DNA of 64,000 bases from Paraburkholderia kururiensis (GCF_034424375.1 NZ_CP139965.1:3906001-3970000); one strand, 5' to 3'. Shown: positions 33,787-45,492, numbered from the stretch's first letter. Notes: a model not told the origin generated them from the letters alone. A program made the numbers and translations.

Positions 33787-34338
33787 TCATGACGCAGTGC
33801 TGCGGGCCACGCCCGCCATCTCCAGTTGCATCAAAACCATGTTGACGAGCCCGTTGACGGAAGGCCGCCCCGTCTCGATGACGAAATTGGCGCATTCGCG
33901 ATAGAGCGGGTCGCGCACCTCGTACAGCGCCTCAAGACGCGCTTTCGGATCTTCGGTCTGCAGCAACGGACGGTTCTTGTCGCGGCGGGTACGCAACCAG
34001 AGGTCGTGCGGATTCGCGCGCAGATAGACCACGATGCCGCGGCTCTTGAGCAGCTCGCGATTCTCGGGACGCAACACGGCGCCGCCCCCCGTAGCCAGCA
34101 CGATGTTTTCGCGGCTGGTGAGGTCCGCAATCACCTGTGATTCGCGGTCGCGAAAGCCCGCCTCGCCTTCCAGTTCGAAGATCAGGGGAATACGGGCGCC
34201 GGTGCGTGCCTCGATTTCATGATCCGAATCGAAGAAAGGCCGCTCCAGCCGGCGCGCCACTGCCCGGCCCACGGTGGTCTTCCCCGCCCCCATGAGCCCT
34301 ACGAAAAATACATTGGCGTGTGCGTCCCGCGGTTGCAA
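33787..34338 (-). CDS. aroK: Shikimate kinase
   Basis: Phosphorylates shikimate with ATP. 183 residues with Walker A GLMGAGKTT (14-22), the shikimate-binding FFDSDHEIE and LATGGGAVLRPENRELL. There is no ATG in a suitable place; TTG 34336-34338 has an excellent AGAGGA five bases upstream and gives the family length. Sits between pilQ and aroB, the same order as in many gammaproteobacteria. Confidence 0.93.
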   Translation of the reverse strand: MQPRDAHANVFFVGLMGAGKTTVGRAVARRLERPFFDSDHEIEARTGARIPLIFELEGEAGFRDRESQVIADLTSRENIVLATGGGAVLRPENRELLKSRGIVVYLRANPHDLWLRTRRDKNRPLLQTEDPKARLEALYEVRDPLYRECANFVIETGRPSVNGLVNMVLMQLEMAGVARSTAS

Positions 34339-34498
34339 CGGTTTCCTCTGGTCAATCCGGTATGGTTCGTGCCGCAGCTTACTGGCAAAGCGACCGCCTT
34401 GTCGAGCCTGCGGGCACGGGCGGCAAGCCCCTCGCGCCCGCGCGGCAAGCCACTGCCGGGTACTGGCCGCCAGCGGCAACCGCACGTCGCGCCGCCGC

Positions 34499-36208
34499 TC
34501 AATTCGTCTGCACAACATGCGGCGTAATGAAGACGACAAGCTCGCTGCGCTGATTGCGCTGCGCACGGTGACGAAAAAGCGCGCCCAAAACCGGTATTTT
34601 GCCCAGGAGCGGCACGCGAGTCACATCGAGCCGTTCGTCGCTGGCGTCGATGCCGCCAATGGTAACTGTGCCGCCGTCCTCCACTTCGACGCGCGTCTGC
34701 ACGTGCTTCGTGTTGATCGCGGGGCCTGACGCGGTCTGTTCACCGACACTGTCCTTTGCCACGTCGAGGTCGAGAATCACCCGGCCGTCGGGCGTGATAC
34801 GCGGTTCGACCTCCAGTTTCAGGCTCGCGCGACGGAACTGGACGCCGGAGACGCCCTGCCCAACCTTGGCCTGATACGGCAGCTCGGTGCCTTGCTCCAC
34901 GATGGCCTTCATCCGGTCTGCCGTGACCACGCGCGGACTCGACACCACCTGGCCGCGGCCCTCGGCTTCCAGCGCGCTCAGTTCCACGTCGAGCAATCGC
35001 GTTGCGCGCGCGGCGAGCAGCGTCATGCCGATATTCGCGGCGTCGAAGCCTGAAAGCGCCGTGGCGCCGAGGTTGAGCAGTGCGCCTTCCGTGCCGCCGT
35101 GCAGCCCCGTGGACGGTCCATCGTTTCTTGCGGACATCGCAAGCTTCACCCCGAGATTGCGCGAGAGGCCCTGTTCGCCTTCCACGATGCGCGCTTCGAT
35201 CAGCACTTGCCGCGACGGCTGATCGAGGCGCCGGACCAGTTCGGCGAGCTGATCGAGACGCCCCTGAAGGTCCGTTACGAAGAGCAGATTTGTGCGGGCA
35301 TCGGCCATGACGGAGCCGCGCTTCGAAAGCACGCGTTGGGCGCCCGAACCGGTAAACAGGCGGCGAAGGTCGTCGGCGCGGGCGTAGTGCAATTCGAAGG
35401 TGCGGCTGGCGAGCGGTTCGAGCTCCGCGGCGCGGGCGTGGGCTTCGAAACGCCGACGTTCGCGCGCCGCAAGATCGGCGGCCGGGACCACCCAGACAAT
35501 GTTGCCGTGGCGCTCCATGGCGAGCCCATGAAGGTCGAGCAGCGTGTCGAACGCGGCGCGCCAGGGGACGTTGTCGAAGCGCAGCGTCACTTCGCCGCGC
35601 ACGCGGTCGGCCGCAACGATGTTGAGCCCCGTGAACTTCGCGAACGCGTGCAGCACGGCGCCTAGTTCGGCATGACGAAAATCCAGCGTGATGGGGCGGT
35701 CCGGCGGAAGGCCGGCGTCGCGGGAGGCCGGGCCGCCGCTTGCGAGCCGCGCTTCGGCAGGCAGCGGAACGGGCGGACCTTCCAGCACGCTGGGTCGCGA
35801 ACCTTCGGCATCTGCGGCGCGTGATGCCGAGCCGCCGCGCTGCGGACGTGAATTGTCCAGATCAACGTACGCGTCGATGAGTCCATCGTCTTCGGCTAGT
35901 TGCCGGTCCGGGGACGCGGCGAAGCGATAGCTCGCGTCGTCTTCCGTGTCGATACTGCCCGGCAAATTGCCGGAGTCTTCGGAGACGAACGGATTGCGCT
36001 GCGTGCGCGTCGCGGTGCGGGCTTTACTGCCTCGCGCGCCGTAGCTGTCGTCCGCGAGGCCCGCGGGTAGCGGAGGAACGTCGTCATACGCGGCGGCGGG
36101 GCCGTCGCTTTGCGCCCATTGCGGCAGCGGGGGTAGCGCGGCATGCACTGGGGCGGTCGCGAACCATGCGCAGAAAACGGCGATCGTGATGCGATCGAAT
36201 AGCCTCAT
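34499..36208 (-). CDS. pilQ: Type IV pilus / competence secretin PilQ (short form)
   Basis: Outer-membrane secretin through which pilus fibres or incoming DNA pass. 569 residues: signal peptide (cut near VHA, residue 23), a long low-complexity region (about 25-170), an STN/N0 domain (about 175-245, ITLDFRHAELGAVLHAF), an N1 domain, then the secretin barrel ending VPLLGKIPVLGALF and SELVVFITPHVV. Typical PilQ exceeds 650 residues and starts with AMIN domains, which I cannot see here. ATG overlaps the upstream stop by four bases. Confidence 0.92.
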   Translation of the reverse strand: MRLFDRITIAVFCAWFATAPVHAALPPLPQWAQSDGPAAAYDDVPPLPAGLADDSYGARGSKARTATRTQRNPFVSEDSGNLPGSIDTEDDASYRFAASPDRQLAEDDGLIDAYVDLDNSRPQRGGSASRAADAEGSRPSVLEGPPVPLPAEARLASGGPASRDAGLPPDRPITLDFRHAELGAVLHAFAKFTGLNIVAADRVRGEVTLRFDNVPWRAAFDTLLDLHGLAMERHGNIVWVVPAADLAARERRRFEAHARAAELEPLASRTFELHYARADDLRRLFTGSGAQRVLSKRGSVMADARTNLLFVTDLQGRLDQLAELVRRLDQPSRQVLIEARIVEGEQGLSRNLGVKLAMSARNDGPSTGLHGGTEGALLNLGATALSGFDAANIGMTLLAARATRLLDVELSALEAEGRGQVVSSPRVVTADRMKAIVEQGTELPYQAKVGQGVSGVQFRRASLKLEVEPRITPDGRVILDLDVAKDSVGEQTASGPAINTKHVQTRVEVEDGGTVTIGGIDASDERLDVTRVPLLGKIPVLGALFRHRAQRNQRSELVVFITPHVVQTN

Positions 36209-37125
36209 CGCGCCACCTCCTGCAGTACGAGTTCATGCGTACCGCTGTCGCTCGCGAGCGTGAGACTGGTCTCGCCTACGCCGAGAACCCGCTCGCCGAG
36301 AAGACGTTCGCCCGCAGTCACGTCTATCGCGCTGTCTGATGTTTCCACAAGCGCCAGCGCGTGCCTGCGATCACGTAGCAGACCGGTGAGGCGCAGCGCG
36401 TCGGCGGCGGCATCGGAACGATCTGCGGCAAACGGGTCGGCAAGATAGCGCTGGAAGGTCTCGTCGGGATCGAGCGCGAACAGGTCGGCCGCCCGGTCGC
36501 GGCTTGCTTCGCGCATGGCCTCGGGCACGCGCAGGTCGTCATGAACGTGCAGCAACGTCTCGATATGCAGTGAGTCGGCGTTGCGCTTCACCGTCGACTC
36601 GATGGGAACGGCGAGGGCTGGCAAGGCCTGAAGCCCTTGCAGGAAATCCATGAGCTGCGAGAAGTCAGCCTGCGCAGCGAGCTTGATCGGGCGCATCGCG
36701 TCCGTGGCCGATCCGTTCTCGGAACCTGGTTCCAGACTCGATAGCACCATGCCCGCCGACGCGGCTAGCGCGGCGATCGCCCGCGCGTCTCCGGCAAACG
36801 AACCGCGCTTGCCGGCTTCATTCGACTCTGGCAAACCGCGCGCGATACTCCGTAGCTCGGGCAGATGCGCGATGCCTTCGCGGGCATCGTCGAGGCGCGC
36901 TTGCGCCTCGGCAAGCGCCACGCGCGCGGCGTCGATACCGCTTACATCTTCGGTCAGCCACGCTCTTGCGCCGGCCCCGAACGTCAATGCGGCAACCAGC
37001 GCAGCCACACCTGCGCGTTGCCACACAGTCCATATCTCCGGACGCGACCATGCCGCGATCCACGACCCGCGGCCCACACGAGCCTCGCTCAAACCATACG
37101 GATAACGCATGCCGACGCCGCTCAT
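36205..37125 (-). CDS. Fused PilO-PilP-like pilus alignment protein
   Basis: A 306-residue inner-membrane protein. Residues 34-57 form one membrane helix, followed by a coiled region (68-100) and a PilO-like ferredoxin-fold part with ADFSQLMDFLQGLQALPALA (split here as ADFSQLMDF and LQGLQALPALA). From about 219, LDPDETFQRYLADPF, TGLLRDRRHALALV, GERLLGERVLGVGETSLTL follows the pattern of PilP, normally a separate lipoprotein. Gene order pilM-pilN-this-pilQ fits a fusion. Both ends overlap neighbours as ATGA. Confidence 0.78.
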   Translation of the reverse strand: MSGVGMRYPYGLSEARVGRGSWIAAWSRPEIWTVWQRAGVAALVAALTFGAGARAWLTEDVSGIDAARVALAEAQARLDDAREGIAHLPELRSIARGLPESNEAGKRGSFAGDARAIAALAASAGMVLSSLEPGSENGSATDAMRPIKLAAQADFSQLMDFLQGLQALPALAVPIESTVKRNADSLHIETLLHVHDDLRVPEAMREASRDRAADLFALDPDETFQRYLADPFAADRSDAAADALRLTGLLRDRRHALALVETSDSAIDVTAGERLLGERVLGVGETSLTLASDSGTHELVLQEVAR

Positions 37126-37820
37126 GTCCGCCCCCGCGATTCGTCGGCGCGAGCAGCGCCCGGTCGTTGCGAAGCTTGTGCCCGGCCGGGCGCGCCCTGC
37201 GCATCGTCCCATCGCACCGTGGCAGTGAATTGCACCGTCTCGCGCGGCTGCGCACCGGCGTGGGATGCAGGTCCCGCGTCTGCGCGTTTCAACTCGCTCA
37301 CCGATACCGAACGCACGCCTTCCAGGTCACGTAGCTGCTCCAGCCATTCGGCGGACGCGGCATGATCGCGCGCCTCACAGGTCAGTACGATTTCACCGTC
37401 CCGTTGCACGAGCCGCTGTACCGTGACTTCCGCAGACGCTTCGCGGCTCAGTGCTGCAAGAAGGTTGAACAGATGCGCGAGCGATGCGCCCATTGCAACG
37501 GCGCGCTCGTCGTGTTCGCGCTGCGCGGCAATACGTCGAGCCAGACGATCGTGCTCGGCAAGCGGTCCTGCCATCGTCGCGAGCGAGCGTTCCATTTCGG
37601 CTCGCTGTGCGTCGACACGCATGCGCTCGAACACTTGCCAACCGCCCAGCGCGAGTACCCCCGCACCGCCCAATGCCGCTGCACAGGCCCAGTCAACGAG
37701 GCAACGCCGGCGTGCACGGCGCAACTGCGACTGCCGCCAGGGCAGCAGATTGAAGCCGCCCACCCAGGCCGCACTGCGCGCCGTAGCCAGTCGCGCGCGC
37801 GTGATTGCGTTCACGTTCAT
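37122..37820 (-). CDS. pilN: Type IV pilus assembly protein PilN
   Basis: A 232-residue bitopic inner-membrane protein. The cytoplasmic N-terminus has the PilM-binding motif, here FNLLPWRQ (canonical INLLPWRE), then a membrane helix (about 45-65) and a periplasmic coiled coil plus small alpha/beta domain. It links cytoplasmic PilM to PilO. Starts four bases after pilM ends. Confidence 0.9.
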   Translation of the reverse strand: MNVNAITRARLATARSAAWVGGFNLLPWRQSQLRRARRRCLVDWACAAALGGAGVLALGGWQVFERMRVDAQRAEMERSLATMAGPLAEHDRLARRIAAQREHDERAVAMGASLAHLFNLLAALSREASAEVTVQRLVQRDGEIVLTCEARDHAASAEWLEQLRDLEGVRSVSVSELKRADAGPASHAGAQPRETVQFTATVRWDDAQGAPGRAQASQRPGAARADESRGRT

Positions 37821-37824
37821 CGCG

Positions 37825-38835
37825 TCACTCCATCACGCCGCGCAGGGCAAGGCCAACCGCCACTGCACACGCCGGCTCGTGCAGCAGTTCGGGCGCGAGC
37901 GGCCGCGTGCCGTCGGCCAGTGCCGCGCACTCGAACGGCAACACCGGGCAACCCAGCACGTCGCCCACGTCCGCGAGTGAAAACCCCGCGCCTACGAGCA
38001 GTTGCAGGTCGCCGGACAGCAGCGCGCATCGCACCGCCGCGCCCTTCGAAAGCTCGCGCAGCGCATCGACGAAGTCCGGATATTCGAGCGCGGGATAGCG
38101 GATCTCGCAGGCCACCAGGCCATCGACCACGCGCCATCCATAGACGCCGTCGCCGCCAACCCACAGGGCCGCATAGGGTTCATACGGCTGCAGCTCGACC
38201 TTCGCGGCATGCCGCATGGCGCGCAATGCCGCGTGAGGTTCGCCGTCGAGCGTGTGCAGCGTAAAGCCCGCCGCAGCGGCACATTCGAGGCGCGACTCCA
38301 GATGGTGGCGCGATGCGGCAGCAATGGTCACGTAGTGCCCGCCCGGGCCGCCGTCCGCAACATGATGCAGCGACTCGTCGACGAACCAGTCCACCGCCAG
38401 CGCGTCGCGCTCGAGCCCGGCCACGCGCTCGGCCTCGGCCAGCACGGCTGGTTCGAACGCTGTCCACGCCGGTCCCGCGGGAAGAAAGCCTGTGTCCTGC
38501 TCGCCGCTTGCAGCGAGTTGCCCCATCGGCACGGAAGCCGAGAACGTGGCCGACGCAGGTATGGCCATCGCGCATCGCATGGCCTGGGCGGCACACCGGG
38601 CCGGCATCTGGGCAAACGCCGCGCGCAGCACCGTGCTCACTGCGGCGCGGTCCAGAATCTCGGCGCCCGCCACGGCGCCCGGGGCAAGCGGCCATGCGCC
38701 CAGCCATTCGATCCGCACCGGCCCCGTGGTGCGCAGACGCCGGCTCAACACCGCGCACCTCACGCCTTGCGCATTGAGATCGATGCCGGCGCCAAACCGG
38801 CAGACCGACAGTTGCCACGCATTCCTCAGCGACAT
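37825..38835 (-). CDS. pilM: Type IV pilus assembly protein PilM
   Basis: A 336-residue actin-like cytoplasmic protein (FtsA/PilM family) that nucleates the PilMNOP alignment complex. GAGIDLNAQGVRCAVLS is the first phosphate loop. Divergence from canonical PilM is considerable, as in competence-type sets. ATG 38835 has a very strong GGAGGAGGC site. First gene of the pil series, divergent from mrcA. Confidence 0.87.
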   Translation of the reverse strand: MSLRNAWQLSVCRFGAGIDLNAQGVRCAVLSRRLRTTGPVRIEWLGAWPLAPGAVAGAEILDRAAVSTVLRAAFAQMPARCAAQAMRCAMAIPASATFSASVPMGQLAASGEQDTGFLPAGPAWTAFEPAVLAEAERVAGLERDALAVDWFVDESLHHVADGGPGGHYVTIAAASRHHLESRLECAAAAGFTLHTLDGEPHAALRAMRHAAKVELQPYEPYAALWVGGDGVYGWRVVDGLVACEIRYPALEYPDFVDALRELSKGAAVRCALLSGDLQLLVGAGFSLADVGDVLGCPVLPFECAALADGTRPLAPELLHEPACAVAVGLALRGVME

Positions 38836-39082
38836 TGCGCCTCCTCCTCGCCTGCACGTCGCCGCGAACCATTCGCATGCGATCGTTGGAGGAGATTGTG
38901 CGAACTGCGGGCATGGCACGACATTCGGCCGGATGGCTAACGCAGCGTGCAACGCCTATCCGGGCACGCTCAGGGACGCTAGAGTTGCATCGTCGTCCCA
39001 CGCCGAGCCGAGCCGACGTAAGCGCGCCGAAAGGCGCCATACCCGGCGGCTATAATCGCGGGACTGTTTTTCTGGTGTTCCC
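38836..39082. promoter_or_regulatory. Divergent promoter region pilM / mrcA
   Basis: This region holds 247 bases. On the plus strand a perfect TATAAT (39051-39056) lies 27 bases before the mrcA ATG, giving a short leader; no clear -35 partner is seen. No promoter could be assigned for pilM. Confidence 0.5.
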
Positions 39083-41502
<2,420 letters not shown>

Positions 41503-41506
<4 letters not shown>

Positions 41507-41530
41507 ACGCGCGAAGGCTCGCGCGTTCAG
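41503..41530. terminator. Perfect hairpin between mrcA and cyaY
   Basis: Twelve-base arms CTGAACGCGCGA and TCGCGCGTTCAG with loop AGGC overlap the mrcA stop codon. There is no T-run on either side, so it may act as a bidirectional barrier or mRNA-end stabiliser for these convergent genes. Confidence 0.6.
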
Positions 41531-41551
41531 CGTAAAACCGCGACGTAGAAC

Positions 41552-41869
41552 TTACGCCGTAAAAGTCACCGGCTCGCCGGCCTGCTGCGTGGCGTACCCG
41601 GAGAGCGCCTCGAAAAATTCCGAGTCGTTGCGCGTGTCGCGCCACGCGCCGTCGACGTAGCGGAAATGGAAACCGCCGGCCTTCGCGGCGATCCAGATCT
41701 CCTGCATGGGCGGCTGAAGGTTGACGATGATCTTCGACCGGTTGGCGAATTCGAGCGTCAAAACGTTGCCGCTGCGCTCGAGTTCGATGTCGGCGTCGAT
41801 CTCGTCGATCGCCCGCTCCACCGCGTCCAGCACGGCTTCGGCACGGGTCAGGTAGTCGCTGTCGGTCAT
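41552..41869 (-). CDS. cyaY: Frataxin homologue CyaY
   Basis: A 105-residue iron-binding regulator of Fe-S cluster assembly. It has the acidic first helix (AIDEIDADIE), the central strands VNLQPPMQEIWIAAK and the HFRYVDGAWRDTR region. ATG 41869; the divergent lipoprotein gene starts 35 bases away. Confidence 0.95.
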   Translation of the reverse strand: MTDSDYLTRAEAVLDAVERAIDEIDADIELERSGNVLTLEFANRSKIIVNLQPPMQEIWIAAKAGGFHFRYVDGAWRDTRNDSEFFEALSGYATQQAGEPVTFTA

Positions 41870-41904
41870 GCTAAACTCCGCTGGTTAAATTCTCTGGGAC
41901 AGTC

Positions 41905-42228
41905 ATGCGAGTCGTTTTCAGGATGAGCGCGATTGTAGCGGCTCTGGCCATTCTCGCAGGCGGCGCGCTCGCCGGTTGCGGCCAACGCGGCGCGCTCTAT
42001 CTGCCCACGGTACCGCCCCTGCCGGCGAAACCGAACGAACGAACCGAACCGCCCGGCGAAGACGTCAAGCCGGGCGACGAGACTGCGTCTTCGGCGGCGT
42101 CGGGGAAATCGGCGGGCGAAGTGCCGGACACCTCGGGTACCGCCCTGACGCTCTCGCCTGACACCGAACTCAATACCGCTCCCGCCGCGCCCTCGCGTGC
42201 CGCATCGGATGCGGCGCAAACCCAATAA
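41905..42228 (+). CDS. lptM: Small LptM-like outer-membrane lipoprotein
   Basis: A 107-residue lipoprotein; the lipobox LAGC puts the lipidated cysteine at 25, followed by GQRGALYLP, the hallmark of the LptM/YifL family. In E. coli LptM helps LptD mature and sits in the cyaY-dapF region; here it precedes lysA by eight bases. The remaining 70 residues are Pro/Ser/Ala-rich and disordered. Confidence 0.85.
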   Translation: MRVVFRMSAIVAALAILAGGALAGCGQRGALYLPTVPPLPAKPNERTEPPGEDVKPGDETASSAASGKSAGEVPDTSGTALTLSPDTELNTAPAAPSRAASDAAQTQ

Positions 42229-42236
42229 GACTTCAC

Positions 42237-43499
42237 ATGGTTCAACCCGCGTTCACACGCGTCGACGGCGTGCTGCATGTCGAAGGCGTTTCCGCCGTTT
42301 CGCTGGCCGCGCAGTTCGGCACGCCGCTTTACGTCTACTCACGCGCCGCGCTCACTGCGGCCTGGCACGCCTACGCGGACGCATGCGCGGGTCGCCGCGC
42401 GTCGATTCACTACGCCGTGAAGGCGAACAGCAACCTCGCCGTGCTCAACCTCTTTGCGCGCATGGGAGCGGGATTCGACATCGTGTCGGGCGGTGAACTC
42501 GCGCGCGTGCTCGCTGCCGGCGGCAAGGCGGAGAACAGCGTATTTTCGGGCGTGGGCAAGAGCGCGGCCGAAATGCGCGAAGCGCTCGCGGCCGGCGTGA
42601 AGTGCTTCAACGTGGAGTCCATACCGGAACTCGATCGGCTCAACGCCGTTGCCGGCGAACTCGGCAAGAAGGCGCCCGTTTCGCTGCGCGTGAATCCGGA
42701 CGTCGATGCGAAGACGCATCCGTATATCTCCACGGGCCTGAAGTCGAACAAGTTCGGGGTCGCATTCGACGACGCCCGCGCCACCTATCGCGCGGCCGCG
42801 GCAATGCCGAATCTCGTGGTGGTGGGCATCGACTGCCATATCGGTTCGCAGATCACTGAAGTCGAACCGTACCTGGACGCGGTGGACAAGCTGCTGGAAC
42901 TCGTCGAGCAGATCGAGGCCGATGGCATCGCGATTCGCCACATCGACGTGGGCGGCGGCCTCGGCATCCGCTACGACGACGAAACGCCGCCCGACATCGG
43001 CGCGTTCGTGCGCATGGTGCTCGACCGCATCGAAGCGCGTGGCCACGGCCATCGCGAGGTGTACTTCGAGCCGGGCCGCTCGCTCGTGGGCAACGCGGGC
43101 GTGCTGCTCACGCGCGTCGAATTCCTTAAGCCGGGCGCCGAAAAGAATTTCGCGATCGTGGACGCAGCGATGAACGATCTGGCCCGCCCGGCGATGTACG
43201 AGGCCTTTCACGCGATCGAACCGGTCATCGAGCGACATGCGCCGGCCCAGGTCTACGACGTCGTGGGCCCTGTGTGTGAAAGCGGCGACTGGCTCGGTCG
43301 CGAGCGGTCGCTTGCGATCGAACCCGGCGATCTGCTCGCCATTCGGTCCGCCGGCGCCTATGGTTTCGTGATGAGTTCGAACTACAACACGCGCGGCCGC
43401 GCCGCCGAGGTGATGGTGGACGGCGAGCAAGCGCATGTCGTGCGCGAGCGCGAAAGCGTGAAGCAGCTGTTCGCGGGCGAAAGCGTCCTGCCCGCTTAA
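42237..43499 (+). CDS. lysA: Diaminopimelate decarboxylase
   Basis: Makes lysine from meso-diaminopimelate. 420 residues, fold III PLP enzyme: Lys62 in HYAVKANSN forms the Schiff base, HIGSQ and the phosphate-binding GGGLGI follow, and PVCESGD holds the active-site cysteine of the partner subunit. Co-directional with the lipoprotein gene, as in many proteobacteria. Confidence 0.97.
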   Translation: MVQPAFTRVDGVLHVEGVSAVSLAAQFGTPLYVYSRAALTAAWHAYADACAGRRASIHYAVKANSNLAVLNLFARMGAGFDIVSGGELARVLAAGGKAENSVFSGVGKSAAEMREALAAGVKCFNVESIPELDRLNAVAGELGKKAPVSLRVNPDVDAKTHPYISTGLKSNKFGVAFDDARATYRAAAAMPNLVVVGIDCHIGSQITEVEPYLDAVDKLLELVEQIEADGIAIRHIDVGGGLGIRYDDETPPDIGAFVRMVLDRIEARGHGHREVYFEPGRSLVGNAGVLLTRVEFLKPGAEKNFAIVDAAMNDLARPAMYEAFHAIEPVIERHAPAQVYDVVGPVCESGDWLGRERSLAIEPGDLLAIRSAGAYGFVMSSNYNTRGRAAEVMVDGEQAHVVRERESVKQLFAGESVLPA

Positions 43500-43617
43500 T
43501 GCCCTGCCTGGACCGGGTTCCAAGTCTGGGCCCGAGGTCTGGGCCCAACGGCTGCCCCAACATCCACTCCGCGGCAGACCGAGCCAATTCGGAGGCAACG
43601 CCCTCCCGCCTGCTAAC

Positions 43618-44328
43618 TCAGCCCGCGCCTCCCGTCGCCCGAAAACGCTCGCGCAGCCACACCGCGAGCCGCCATCCAAGCAGCACCACCACAATCGCGC
43701 CGTAGATCTTCGGCAACACCAGGTCGTGCTTGCCCGCCTTCAACCACCAGAAGTGAAGAATCGCGAGCGCGCCGATCGCATAGATGGCGCGATGCAGCGT
43801 CTGCCAGTGGCGGCCGAGCCGCCGCACCATCGCGCGCGGCGACGTTGCCGCCAGGGGAATCAGCAGCACGAACGCCGCAAAGCCCACCGTGATGAACGGC
43901 CGCTTGGCGATGTCCTTGAACATGTCGGCAACGTTGAACCACTTGTCGAGCCAGATGTAGGTCGTGAAATGCAACGTCGCGTAAAAGAACGCGAAGAGGC
44001 CCAGCATGCGGCGAAAACGCACGAGCGCGTTAAGGCCCGTGAGACGGCGCAGCGGCGTGACGGCCAGCGTGATGCAGAGGAACACGAGCGTCCATAGTCC
44101 TGTGGACCAGGTGATGAACTCGATCGGATTCGCGCCGAGCCCGCCCGTGAATCCCAGCAGCACGAGCCGCCCAAGCGGGTACAGCGCCGCGAGAAACACG
44201 GCAACCTTCGCTGGCGCGACCCAGCGCGCGCCAGCGGCAGCGCGGGGCCGGCCGCGCGAAGTGCCCACGGATGCAGCCGGTGGCCGCCCCTTTCCAGCCG
44301 TGCCCATCGTTTCAGATACGCGTTGCAT
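43618..44328 (-). CDS. msrQ: Haem-binding membrane subunit MsrQ
   Basis: A quinol-linked cytochrome b-type membrane protein that passes electrons to periplasmic MsrP. 236 residues with about six membrane segments and haem-ligand histidines in FYATLHFTTYIW, HWQTLHRAIYA and LAILHFWWL. ATG 44328 follows GGAG by six bases; a GTG at 44340 would add four residues. The N-terminal 45 residues are polar and low complexity. Downstream of msrP. Confidence 0.93.
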   Translation of the reverse strand: MQRVSETMGTAGKGRPPAASVGTSRGRPRAAAGARWVAPAKVAVFLAALYPLGRLVLLGFTGGLGANPIEFITWSTGLWTLVFLCITLAVTPLRRLTGLNALVRFRRMLGLFAFFYATLHFTTYIWLDKWFNVADMFKDIAKRPFITVGFAAFVLLIPLAATSPRAMVRRLGRHWQTLHRAIYAIGALAILHFWWLKAGKHDLVLPKIYGAIVVVLLGWRLAVWLRERFRATGGAG

Positions 44329-44365
44329 TGCTTGCTCCACCGCCCCAGCCGCTCGTGCGGGCGCC

Positions 44366-45370
44366 TCAGAAGTTCTTTTTCAGATCCATGCCCTGATACA
44401 TCGACGCGACTAGGTCCCCGTAGCCGTTGAACATCAGCGTTTTGCGCTTCGGCGTGAAGAAGCCGTCTTCGCCGATGCGCCGCTCCGTTGCCTGACTCCA
44501 GCGCGGGTGGTCCACGTTCGGATTCACGTTCGAGTAGAAGCCGTATTCGTTCGCGGCGTACGTGTTCCAGCTCGTCTTCGGCTGCTTCTCGACAAAGCGG
44601 ATCTTCACGAGCGACTTCGCGCTTTTGAAGCCGTACTTCCACGGCACGATGATGCGGATGGGCGCGCCGTTCTGGTTCGGCAGCACCTGGCCATACAGCC
44701 CGACCGTGAGGAGCGTGAGCGGATTCATCGCCTCGTCCATGCGCAGGCCTTCGGAATAGGGCCAGTCCAGAATCGGCTGCGCGAGGCCCGGCATCTGGGA
44801 AGGGTCCGCCAGCGTGATGAACTGGACGTACTTCGCGTTCCCGGTGGGCTGAGCGCGACGAATCAGCTCCGATAACGGAAAGCCGATCCACGGCATCACC
44901 ATCGACCACCCTTCCACGCAGCGGTGCCGGTACACGCGCTCTTCGAGCGGCGCCACCTTGAGCAGCTCGTCGATGTCGTAGACCTTCGCGTTCTTCACCT
45001 CGCCCTCCACGCTCACGCGCCACGGGCGTGGCCGCAACGTGCCGGCATTGGCGGCGGGGTCGCTCTTGTCGGTGCCGAATTCGTAGAAGTTGTTGTAGGT
45101 CGTGATGTCCTTGAAGGACGTGACCTTGTCCATCGCGACGAATTTAGGGTTCGTTTTCGCCACCAGCTTCTGCGCCTTCGGGTCCGGTGACGCATACTCC
45201 GCGAACGCCGATGCGCTGAGTCCAAACGGCCCCGCCAACGAGCCGATGGCCGCGGCGCTCGCCGCCTGCAGCACACGCCGGCGGTTTCGGTACACCGATT
45301 CGGGCGTGATCTCGCTTCCAGCAATGTCGTCGCCGTTCAGCAGAATCCTGCTCGCTCGCTTGATCCACAT
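44366..45370 (-). CDS. msrP: Periplasmic methionine sulfoxide reductase, molybdenum subunit MsrP
   Basis: Repairs oxidised methionines in periplasmic proteins. 334 residues with a Tat signal (NRRRVLQAA, residues 29-37) and the Mo-ligating Cys151 in YRHRCVEGW of the sulfite-oxidase fold. The C-terminus GYGDLVASMYQGMDLKKNF is family-typical. Forms a system with MsrQ, encoded 37 bases downstream. Confidence 0.95.
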   Translation of the reverse strand: MWIKRASRILLNGDDIAGSEITPESVYRNRRRVLQAASAAAIGSLAGPFGLSASAFAEYASPDPKAQKLVAKTNPKFVAMDKVTSFKDITTYNNFYEFGTDKSDPAANAGTLRPRPWRVSVEGEVKNAKVYDIDELLKVAPLEERVYRHRCVEGWSMVMPWIGFPLSELIRRAQPTGNAKYVQFITLADPSQMPGLAQPILDWPYSEGLRMDEAMNPLTLLTVGLYGQVLPNQNGAPIRIIVPWKYGFKSAKSLVKIRFVEKQPKTSWNTYAANEYGFYSNVNPNVDHPRWSQATERRIGEDGFFTPKRKTLMFNGYGDLVASMYQGMDLKKNF

Positions 45371-45492
45371 GACTTCACTCCTCGCGGCGCTCCGGGTGCG
45401 TCCCGTGCAACCGCATCATCCACGTTCGTCCGACCCACCCCGCGCGGGTCACGTTCTGGCAAACACCTGCCGGGCAAAAAGCTTCCACCAGA

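Noticed and set aside
43524..43546. Direct repeat of GTCTGGGCCC after lysA
   Set aside because: Two 10-base copies three bases apart with no further copies; too short to support a mobile or regulatory element.
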